Assembly: GCA_025331565.1 (NCBI GenBank)
Contig: JAFREQ010000014.1
Span: 10,521,001 to 10,585,000 of the forward strand
DNA: 64,000 bases
Source of the DNA: Holacanthus passer
Lineage: Eukaryota; Chordata; Actinopteri; Pomacanthidae
Direction: 5' to 3'
The position numbers and the translations under genes are program-made. This document shows, in pieces, positions 11,586 through 22,635 of the stretch; the stretch's first letter is position 1; each line of letters begins with the position of its first letter. Under the pieces are notes generated by a model, which ran no database searches, had not been told where the DNA came from, and saw nothing but the letters and a program-made list of their open reading frames with translations.

Positions 11586-12296
11586 ATGGCTGAGAAACAA
11601 CCACCAGCAATGAAAAGACTCCTCATCCCTCGTTTGGCAACAATAGCCCACACGGCAAACACAAGTAAACAGAAGAAGACTGACAATGAAAAGCAAGCTA
11701 AAAGAAAGAATTAAATCGAGCCCGAGAAGGATTCAAAACTGATGCCACATTCCAGGTAATTATTGTTCATGAATTTCTGTTTGTTTTTCAATATGAACAC
11801 ATTGCTATGATGGCTATGGCTGCTACAACACACTGTAGTACATAACTTGTATTACTGTGATTTGCAGTGAGGTTAACATTAGCTTGTTCCCAATGCTAAG
11901 ACTACTGGTTAGCGTTGTTTTATTGCAGTGTGGCTGAAAATATATTTATGAAGGCCCAGTCTTATCAGTTTCACATTGTGAAATTGCAAAATACTAAGAA
12001 CCTATGCTGGGTGCAGCTTCTCCAAATGCAGTCTGTGTAAGCCTTCTGTTAGTATGCTCATAATAACCATAGCTTAGATAAGTTAGGAGGATATAATCTT
12101 TGTTTAATGCTTTTATTTATTATTTTAGAACAGACTGACAAATTGTGGATTGTATGTTTTCTTGCAGGTATCAGGCAGGTTCTTTGGCTACAACATCAAC
12201 CCCAACCAAGGGGTGCCCACATATCCACTTTCTGCCCTTCCCAGTATTGTTGGCGATTCACTCTCAGATAAGCAAGGAGGGTCCAGGTTTCAGTGA
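11586..12296 (+). pseudogene. Decayed two-exon relic of a fish transposon-associated ORF
   Basis: A frame starts at ATG 11586 with the residues MAEKQPPAMKRLLIP and continues with a Lys-rich stretch. It shifts frame near 11700 and then reads NRAREGFKTDATFQ up to a good donor, CAG|GTAAT at 11755/11756. This resembles, from memory, a module found in many predicted fish proteins (RAR...GFKTDAELATFLL) that I associate with mobile elements. An internal stretch appears deleted. After about 410 bases an acceptor (TTTTCTTGCAG, ending 12167) opens a second segment to about 12296, where two frames stay open; one of them contains ATTSTPTKG. The frameshift and deletion argue that it is dead. Confidence 0.35.
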
Positions 12297-13124
12297 AGCA
12301 ATGAAAGCAGTTTCAGGTTTTGGATACAAGGCATGTTGTCTTAAATATATGGCCTTGCAGCTTAATGATCATATGTTATGCAGCTCTGACACATTAGCAC
12401 TTTCAATAATTATCATTCAAATCCCCTCCTGCAGGCAACATTCATAATTAATACTTATACTGGTAATTATTGGCTTGACCCCAATTTGCATAACATTTGA
12501 TTATTAAATGCCTAAATACATTTTCAGTTATGCTAAAATTCTACAGATCCAAACAAAAGGAACATTTAAGGATAGTATAGTTCTCCACACTCTTGACATG
12601 TGACATGGTTAAGGAAATGGGCAAGGAGATAAATGCAGTAATTGTGTTTTTAAAACATACAAAAAAATACAGCACCACTGCTGAACAACTATATATTCTT
12701 TTTAGACACCGGCAAATTGTTCCACTGTTGTTCCAGCAGTGGAACAATCACATCTGGTTGTGAGTTATTTGTTCTACACTCACACACTCACTAGGTCAAC
12801 TTTGTTTTGGTCACTCCTGCATGTGAATTCTTTAACAGTTTTTGTGAAATGAATACATGCTCCACTGCAGTGACAATCTGTAGCTCAAATGCAACAACAA
12901 TACAAATGAGATATATTTCATAGTTATAAAAGGTTACATAGATGAAAACGACTAGCATGCTCTTTCAAAATTATAACATTCCAGTTCCTGTAGATTGGTC
13001 TCTTGATGTCGGACAACATGGTCCCTCAGAGGAGGACAGACCAAAAGAGTGGATAAAGTCATTCATGTATTGTCACTGTACTGTTTTCAAATGAGTACAT
13101 GCAGAAAAAGGATGAGTAACTTAT
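12297..13124. other. Non-coding DNA with a short hairpin
   Basis: AT-rich DNA. A perfect 12-bp inverted repeat, ATTGTTCCACTG (12716-12727) and CAGTGGAACAAT (12737-12748), has a 9-nt spacer. Nothing coding is recognised. Confidence 0.45.
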
Positions 13125-13184
13125 CCAGTTCTGTTTTATTTATGTTTTACACAGCATCCCAACTTTTTTGGAATCAGGGTTGTG
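13125..13184 (+). mobile_element. Right-end fragment of the non-autonomous element
   Basis: TATGTTTTACACAGCATCCC followed by AACTTTTTTGGAATCAGGGT is the right terminus of the element that is complete at 48088-48455, where the same phrase occurs at 48418-48455. Only the last 50-60 bases are clear. Together with the pieces at 6265 and 8608 it shows at least three partial copies in the 5' part of the window. Confidence 0.6.
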
Positions 13185-16100
13185 TTTAAAAACAAGCCAG
13201 GCCCCATCTGGCATGGCCAAATGGCAATTTTAATTAGTGATATTTCAAATCTACTATTGTCTGTTTTCCTCCAAGATGTAAACATCACACAAAGCAAACT
13301 GTCGGATCTCATATGTAATTTTTTCTGCTCTTTCCATAGGCCAGACATTTCCACAGAGAGAAAGGCTTGCCTTTGGATGAAGAAAAAGAAGACTGAAATC
13401 CTCCAGCATAATTCACACTTTACATATACATAAATAACACCAGTATACCTGTATATTATCACTCTTCCTGCCTTGTATTAATTTACTCCTTTGCAAAATA
13501 AAGTTTGACAATATTTATTTCTCAATAGTAACAGCTGCAGGAACATTATAAATTAATAAAAAAAAGCAACATGAAAAAACAAGTTACCAGCATCCAACCT
13601 ACTACTCTTGTTAATGAGTTAGTTTGCTTCAAATGAGGTTTGGTTGAAATAAACCCTCAATTCATTGGTTTGGATGTGAAAATATCATGAGAGGCATGAG
13701 AGGGAGATTGTGCATCACAGAGGCGGCACGTGGAAAACAGCTTGTGGAGCCAGAACATTTTACACAGATGTGCTGGTTCTATAGACTTTTATCAAATTGC
13801 TTGTGTTAAAGGAGCTGCTTTTCACCTCTCCTCTTGATAGTTTAGCAGAGGATAGTCTGCTCTACTTTTGTCATCACTCCTCATCCTAAAATATCTCCAA
13901 ACTGCTGACACGGCTCCTCCTTCAACTACCTGCTCAACTGACGAGAGGTTAATGCTGTGTTGCTATAAAATGGTATTGGGTGCTGTAGCATCTGAGTATT
14001 TTTATGATTACAAGCAAAAGTACATGTGCACAATATCGGGGACATGATACTGGCATTGGAATCAGAACATCCCTTTTAAAAACCATGAATAGCAGCAATC
14101 AAAACAATTATAATAATCAAGCAATTTTGGTCATTAGGGTTTCAGAGCTCAGTTTCACATGTCTTCATTTTTGTTGTCTGAACAACTACAGAACGAAGTG
14201 GTTTTGGTAGTCAGTGATTTTAACTATTACGACCACCTTGCAGCAGTGATTGTTTAATAGTTGTCAAATTAACTTTAACCAACAGAGTAAAACATTGAAC
14301 AGGCAACTATTCAGATGCAAAATAGAGGATGTGTCTATGTATCAATCAGTGCCAAAGAAATCATGGTTTCATGATTTTCATAGTCATGAATTCACCATTC
14401 TGTCATATGGCACAAGCTCATATTTATTTTATCATGTGGTCCATATTGAAGGAATTTACTGCCACCTATTAACATTAATATGTGTAATCAAGCCTCAATG
14501 AACTTTTACATTCCTCCAGTAAAATATTCAGCCATCCCTGCGCCTCCTCATTACTCCTCCATGCTCAGATTAGTGCACCATCGCTCTTACTAATGCTGAG
14601 TCAATTACTACTGCAGGTGCTGAGCCTAAAACTGGGCCAGGGGGTGCGTGTGTGCCTGTGGGGGGTTGGGTTAAGGTGTTTACTCTGTGTCTGTTGATTT
14701 TCCTGAGCTCTGTCTCTGCCAACAGGCTTGTCAAGCCTAAAAGAAAAGAAAAGCAAGCCAATTAAGGTGGTGCATAGAGAACGAGGGCAAGAGGCAAAAT
14801 GAGAGGTGTTAGTATCAAACAAAACTAAAACTCTAAAGCCCAGCAGTAATCTCTAGAGGCTGCAATGTTCATTTCAGTCCAGAGCATGAAAGTGTTGGAT
14901 GGAATAAATGACACATTGGTGATTCAGATATTCTTCTAGCTCTGCCAAAAAGTGATCTAAAAATTCAAAGGGGTTCTTCCTTTCCTTTTCAATTTACTAC
15001 ACTGTTCAATATATAGTGGACAAGCAGTTATTTTGGTGTGAAGTGGTGTTGAATTATCACACATTTTTCTGCAAGTACAATTTTTTTGTTTGGACCACAG
15101 GGAGCCACAAAGTCAATATAATTCATCCTCTGGGAGGAAGAGAAATTGAATCAAACTCATCATTCATTTGTTTTGGGTACAAACTTGATTATTTAGCCTG
15201 GTTTGAGTAAAGGTCATGTAATAACCAGATCTTGTGGGGATCACAAAAATGCGGGCAAATATGAGAATAGAAAAAAGGTTGAGAGGTCACCAAAGTCAGA
15301 GAGTTAGAAAGGATCGTCCTCTGGGGAGCATTAATGTCCACGACTAATTTCACAGTATTCCATCCAGGAAATACAACACAAGGAATAGTTCATTTAGCCT
15401 GAGGCTGGTGGAGGAAGGCTCAGATTACTTGGATATTTCTTGTATACAAATGGAACTCTGTCTGATCATGATGATAAATCAAAGGTCAGGGTAATCACCA
15501 GGAAATCCTCTTGGGGCAATAAGTATTGACCCAAATTGACAAATTTTGTGGTAGTGTTGATGAGATATCTTTCTGTGGACCAAAGACAGATGGACAGATC
15601 AATCAACCAACATGACTATCCTTTGGCCCCACTGCTAGTGGAGCAAAGAGGGAAACCATAGGACATGAAAGAAGGATGAGAGACAGACACACAGTGGGTG
15701 AGATATTAGAAAGTGCATTTCACTGAGATACTAATTGGACTGGGCCTTGCAGGATTGCCGCTTTGTCTTTTTCTCATTAACGAAGCAAATTAAGAACTTT
15801 TCAAATCTCTGTTAGTCTGTTAAACATATTCATACTCGCTCTTTCAGTTCAGCTTGCCTCACTTTTAAATACTCTTTAGACAGAGCGGAGTCACTGTTTG
15901 CTGCTTTAGTTTTCATTGCCACGCAGTGTGCACCCTTTGTTGTATTGTGGGCGGACTCCTTTGTAATGGAAATAGCAGTAACTTCCAACAACTGTGTGAA
16001 AAGCAAACACGCACAGACTTTGACTTTCACCACCATGAGACTATACATATACGTAAGCACATGTGCGCTCAGACATGAAACGCAAACATAGACCTGAAGA

Positions 16101-17344
16101 CATGAACAGTATACGTGGATGTACATTGTCAAAAATAACCATGCACATACTGTATTCTTGCACACAGTGCTCTTGACAAGGCTTATTGTTTGTCCTTGAC
16201 ATTTTAATGTACTTGATGAAAGGCTGGTATGAAAGGACTATGTGTATGTGTTGACATCACAAATCTTCAAATGTAGAGTGATTTCTTTGTTCCCTCTCTC
16301 TCAGCTGACTCAAGGGACTTCTATGCTCGGGGTGGACTTGTTGTTAATTAACCACACGGCTGTCTGATTGAAGGGCGTGCGTATATAGACGTGCACACAA
16401 AGTGGTAGCTATAGAAGAAGTGAAGGGGTTTTCCAAATCCACCCATCATTAGCACTGCAGCTAAAACTCACTTGGAATGCTATACCATACGATCAAATCA
16501 GTGTATTCTAATACAAACATTGGTTGCTTTTCCCTTTCTTTCAACTACCGACTTACCATTGTATTCACTGTGTATTGCAGAAGGGCTACAAGAGATTTAA
16601 CATGCATTTTCTATACAGATCCTCTTAGTGAAGGAGCAGCTGTGGCTCAGCAGTCATGCAGCAAAAACTGGGACCAGATTTGCTATATTCATGAGTCTCT
16701 ATGTGTGAGTGTCTGTAAGCCAAATATGTATTTTTACATGAGAGCATGGTTTTGTTGGGTGCATACATAAGTGCATAAATGGAGAATCAGAATTCACAAA
16801 GTGCTTTATTTGGTAGTTCCAATTTTAAACTGCTCTTTTATGGCTCATGGCTATTTGATAATAGTCTCATAATCACACTGAATTGCCCATTCAGCTGGGG
16901 TGGCTATTTTGTCCTAGCCTTGTGGCAGTGACTGACACATCTGTCGTTTCAGTGTTATTATTTCTGTAGGTTCAGTTACAACAACCTGTATCACAGCATT
17001 AATCTGATCTGAGCTTGTTGCCATTTTTGGGGCAATCTGTTGGTGTTTTTCTGGATCAGGCACAGGTAGATGACATCTTCATTCTTAATCTCTCTGATTG
17101 ATTCAGTTATTTCTTCAGCAGAGTAAACAGTTGTCAGCTGGCCCATTTGAACCGCTGAAAAAAATCAAGACCTGGGCAGTGATTCATTGGTTTGGAACCA
17201 CACTAATGTACTAACAAAATGTTTCTACTGGCTTGTTTGTTAATGTTTGGTATGAGAACACATGTCGGATTAAACGCTTGTAAAATGTCTGATACTGAGA
17301 GCCTGGTATACTGAACACTGTGTGCTTCTCTCTCTGTTTCACAG
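13185..17344. other. Non-coding DNA upstream of the first visible TAFA exon
   Basis: Most of this stretch is probably intron of the TAFA gene, because the exon at 17345 begins inside a codon and needs an upstream coding exon. I searched for an ATG followed by a hydrophobic run and a splice donor that leaves one base of a split codon, and found no convincing candidate. The sequence is AT-rich. A polypyrimidine tract, CTTCTCTCTCTGTTTCACAG, immediately precedes the exon. Confidence 0.45.
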
Positions 17345-17494
17345 TGCATGTGAAGGCAGGGACGTGTGAGGTGATCGCTGCCCATCGCTGCTGCAACAAG
17401 AACAAAATTGAGGAGAGATCTCAGACTGTCAAATGTTCCTGCTTCCCTGGACAGGTCGCCGGCACCACCCGGGCCATGCCCTCCTGCGTTGATG
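17345..17494 (+). CDS. tafa3: TAFA exon encoding the N-terminal half of the mature domain
   Basis: The exon is 150 bases long. Its acceptor is a strong pyrimidine tract ending TTTCACAG at 17344 and its donor is GATG|GTATGT at 17494/17495. It opens with the last two bases of a split codon (TG), then reads HVKAGTCEVIAAHRCC and runs to SCVD plus one base. It holds six of the ten cysteines. Reading continues past the donor for about 30 codons without a stop, but that part is unlike the family, so the splice site is preferred. Confidence 0.93.
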
Positions 17495-20400
17495 GTATGT
17501 ACCGCTGTTTGTGTTTTAATGTTTTTATGCTGATCATGTTTTTTCTGTGTATGATAACAGAGTATAGTGTTAGTTCAGGTAGAGCTTGGTAGAGGTGTGC
17601 CTTTATTAGCTGACTGGTGTCAACGAGGGGTGTAAAAATTCAATTCAGTTACGCACAGTAACACAAGAGCCAGATTTTTCATTACATTGATACAGAACGA
17701 CAGATCTGACCTAAATTTTGCATGAAATTCAGAACATGAGTAAAAAAACAAACCAAAAACAATCTTTCCAAGTAACTTGTTCTCTGCCCTCTGTGCGTGT
17801 AGCCTCTGCGTGTGTGTTTGTAACCTGCCCCTGTCCTGCTGGTTTGCTAACACCCCCAATCACATAGCTACGCTTCAAGCACAACGTTCACACTGAAAGA
17901 AATGTTGGAGCACCATGTACAACACTGTCTGACATTTGCACTGCACTGAAGCCACGATGAACTGTTTTATTTACAGGAACATGCCCCCACACAGTGTTGT
18001 TGAAAATACCAAATTCATGGGGGATGACACTGACCCAGGAACAGGGGTAAACAATACCCAGTCAGCAGCATTTTAGTGAAAAAAACAACTCCTTAGTGGC
18101 TGGTTTAAAAAGTCATCCAATGTATTACTGCTGATGTCTTAAGCTGTTTGGCTATCAGCTTTCTAGTAACAGCACAGCACTGCCATCATAACCCAATTCT
18201 TTTCACTACTCTGATATGTGCCCTCCATCACCCCAACCTCCCACTTATGTGCTACATTTTTTCCTGATTGAAGTCTAATGTACATGTATGCGTTCGGTAG
18301 GTGGCAGCGGCTTAGTGGTCCCAGCATGAATCTTGATGCTGCTTGAATTTTTTTTAGAGCTCCATCAAAGGGCTAAATCTAACAGTACAACCATTTGCTT
18401 TAAATGGCAAATTTTCTCACATAAGTGACTGAAATATAAGTGATACTCTGTGGACAACCCTGACGCAGTGAGCCTTACAAATGTGGCACTCAAACATGTA
18501 GTTAAGTGCTATTTGACCCAGAGTTCTTATATGAATATATCTCATTATATTATACTGTATACATCTGGACATTTTAAATGTGTGCTCTGGTGTGTGCTGC
18601 TCTCTTCTGAGTACTGATATAAAAATTGATGTATGACTGAAGTAAACTTTGATTTGACAGTGAAGATATAGATGTCAATACTCTTGTGTGCTGGTAGCCA
18701 AAATACTGTAGGTGTCCTTGTAGCCAATGAATAGAAGTACAGAGAACATAATCAGACAAAGCCTCCACGATTTTTGTTTCCTGCTGTTAAGTTCAGGAGC
18801 ATGATCCATTATAAGCACAGCCTCTGTCAATTATACTTTGGTGATGAATTCAGAGGAATTATAAGGATGACGGACAACATGAGGTTAGAGTTCATGCACA
18901 GCAATTCAAAAATAATGAAATGCCTTCTCCGGCTATCACCCAAATAAACTGTGATGTTAAAAGAAGCAAAAATCTGAACAAATCTGAACAAGTCTGAACT
19001 GTAAAAGCAATCTGTGCTTCACAACCAAGCAAATAATTCCAATGATACACAGAAAAATGAATACAACAAATTTTAATATAACATAATGGCTTCTTAACTG
19101 AGAGGCAGAATAGGGAAAATGCACCATGACGAAGAATTCAGGTGCTCCTGCTATTATATTGAGCACTTCAGTCAATGTTATGTGAACATAAAAAGACTCC
19201 CAACATGAATCTTTACAGCAAATATTCTAATCTGCAGAAAGTGTTATCTTTCTGGAGCTGCTTTGTTGACAATGAATGAAAGGTTGATTCTGTAGATCCA
19301 AATGTTTATCTGGGCTTTTACACATAAATGAGCTTTTGTTTCGCAGGAGTGCTGACAATTCGAAACTAGAAAATGTACCCACATCCCTGGAAAATCCCCC
19401 TGGCTACTGTTCCTGTGTCCACAAAATCAGTGTACTGCACTTCCTGCAGCTATGAAGAGTGGCACTTGACAAAATCACAGACTGTAGTCTCTGCGGCTCA
19501 GGTGTTTCTTGCTCTTAGAGTTCCTGTTAAAACCCTAAATCTTAGATATATACAATGAGCAAATAGAGATGTGCAACTAACGACAGATTTTTTTTATAAT
19601 TCACAGTTGAATTACTCAAACCAGGACAGACATAACTCACCAGCTGTAACACACAGTAACAGTATGTGTGAACACCATTGTTGTAGGGAACAATTTCAGA
19701 CAAAATAGCGCTCTCATGGCTCTCTTCACTTGTTTATTAACCATAAAACTCTTAAATTGCTGGTGGGCATTACATCAATATTGAGCTGACACAATTTCTG
19801 ACAGACCACATGATGATGACTTGATCAAAGTCAGCCTGAGCTTCGTATACTGGGATTTCTCTTTCCAAAATGGCTACCATCTGCAACATCTGATTACCAA
19901 GAAATCCTTTGAGAGAAAAAGGATAGCTCTCTTAAGAAGTGTCAGTAATCCCCTGGGAATGATGTCACTGAATACAGGCTGTTTCTTGTGACAGTCACTT
20001 AAATACTTACATGCTAAACATAAAATTACCTAGTAATTGGCTGTGGTAAATAATCAGTCTTTAGAGTGACAGATAAAGAAGGTATTCATAACTTTTCATA
20101 TCTTGGCACGTTCTGATAGTTCTGTTGTTGCTTTTTCTTTGTGATATTTAATCATGTTCTTGTTCTTGATGTGTATGGTCTTTCTAAGCCTTTATTGTGT
20201 TTACAAAAGGCACTTCATCAATTTATTTTCATCTGATTTGAAGTGTTGTGAACAAATCTACTCTAAACCCTAAAAGACTGTAAAATATCCCAGCTGTCTC
20301 GTGGATATCTTGCCTCTAGTTTTGTCCTTTTTTTGAATTGATGTAAATGATTTCTTACGTGCTGATTATGAACCCCACACATACAGTAATAAACAGCATT

Positions 20401-22599
20401 TAAAGAATTCTCTGCAAACATAAAAATATGCAAACATAACCTTTTTTTTTATTACAGAGAAAAAAATATATTTTATATTGCCCTGAAGGTCAACAGTGGT
20501 GGGACATATGGCAATATCTCAATAATTATCTTGACACTGAGGGTAAAATATTCAAAATCATAAAATAAAGTTGGGCAAATGAGAACATCATATCTGAGTG
20601 GACCGATTAATACTTGAAATGAACAGAAATGCATTTTTCACAGTGTTGCAAATCTACATTCTGGAAACACATGAAAGCGCTGAATGAAATGAAAACATGC
20701 CAACAAACATCCAGTCTTGTCTTAACCAAACTAAATATCTGCTGTATTCTTTTCCCTCCCTCCAGCCTCCATTGTAGCCCAGAAGTGGTGGTGTCAGATG
20801 CAGCCATGTATGGATGGTGAGGAGTGTAAGGTTCTCCCTGACCTCACAGGATGGAGCTGCAGCACAGGCAACAAAGTCAAGACCACAAAGGTTGGTGGGC
20901 ACACCATCTCTTCAATATCTCTGGTTCCCTCTCTCTCACACAAACTTTACATGCATGCACACACATGGCCAGACCCACCGCAGAGTGACCCACTTCCACC
21001 TCTGTCGTGTTATATCTCTGTCCTCTCCTCTTTCTCCTTTCTGTCTTATTTCTCTCTCCCCCTGCTTCCTTCTGTTTTTTCCTCTCCATATCATTCTTTT
21101 TCTCACCCAATTTCTCTCTCTTTACTCTCTCCTCCTGCCCATCTTGGATCTAACATCAAACAGTCTCTGAAGAAAAACAAGGCCAACAGGAACAAGGCAA
21201 AACAACACACACACACACACACACACACACAGGGAGAGAGAACATCACAATTCCCTTCACTCCCACTTGCCCTGCTTCCCTGCATGTGACTGGCATGCCA
21301 TCTGACTCAATGCAAAAACAACTCACCACATCGGACACACTTGAGTGGTAATTGTCCTCGGATAGTTTTTATGCTCCGGTTCGCTCATAATACACTACAT
21401 GCGGTTTGTGCATGTGTGTGTCTTTTCCTTGTATTTCCTCGATTTTGATGCACTGTCCAGTTGTCTGCGTCTCTATGTGCGTGTATGTGTGTGGATGTAC
21501 ATTATATATCTTTCTGCTGAGCCCCTGTTGGCACCTGTTAGCTTCTTCAGTGGCTTGACCTGAGCAGACTCTCAGCTGTCTGTCATAGGAGAGAATTTGT
21601 GCAAGACTCACCTCTTGTCACTGTACGCTTCTGTTTCTAACCTCCATCCTTCTCTCTGCCTTCTCACCTTCCATTATTCATGGCTGGGTGCAGACCTTTG
21701 TTTTCTGCCTAAATAATTGATTGAAGGCGTGGTCAGAGGAGGGAGAGTGCATCTGCTTGGAGAGGGACGAGAAAAGCTTAAGGCACATGTGGTCTCCTCT
21801 CTCTTTCCCACTCTCTCTTTCTCTAAAACACTCGGAGACTGTCTCCTATACCCTGGGCTGATTAAAAATTCCTTCCCTACTTTTTCCTCTGCTCACCTCT
21901 CACCTAGCAAAGTGGATCTCGCCCCCTCAAGTTACTCTCCTTCTCCACAGCCCCTCCTCTCATTCTCACCCTGAAATAGTTTTCTGCTGTGCTGGCCCGA
22001 GCTCAAATTTGTGTTAGGCTGTTCAGAAGTGTAACTGAACTTTCCAAATTTACTGCTCACAACACGGAGCGATAAAGACAGAAAGACACACAATTAGAAA
22101 ATGACAGAGTGGTCTGGAGTATGTAATGGGCGTAATTGAATTGAAGAGACATCAGATATGAAGATAATGCAATTTCTGAATATGTGCTGTTCGGAAGTTG
22201 TTTCATATTTATGATCTCATGCATTTAGTTTTATCAACCCCAAAGTACACATTTATAATTTCCTGAACAAGATCAAAGCAAAGCAGCTTCAGCCAGGCAC
22301 TGCTTTATCATTGACTCTGTCATGGTTTGAAAGTGCACAAATATTTTCTGTCTCTTGTATTCAGGTCTTTGATCAATGATTTGTGTGAGTGAGTGTGTGT
22401 GTGTTTTCTTGAGCGTGGCCATGTTAGCAGATGTGTTTGCCTGATGATGAAAAGAGTGATTTTTTTTCTCTCCTATGGTGTGGTACACCGAGGTCAAGAT
22501 GCGCAGGCATCCAGATCAATAGCATCGAACGTTCTCTTATAGTCCCATTAAGACCCGCTCGTAAATTGAAATTGACGATGGAACGAGAGGAAGGATGAG

Positions 22600-22635
<36 letters not shown>

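Noticed and set aside
20798..21289. Plus-strand 163-codon frame overlapping the TAFA exon at 20766-20890.
   Set aside because: It runs in a different reading frame from the TAFA exon and then through CT- and CA-rich intron, so its length comes from low-complexity sequence.
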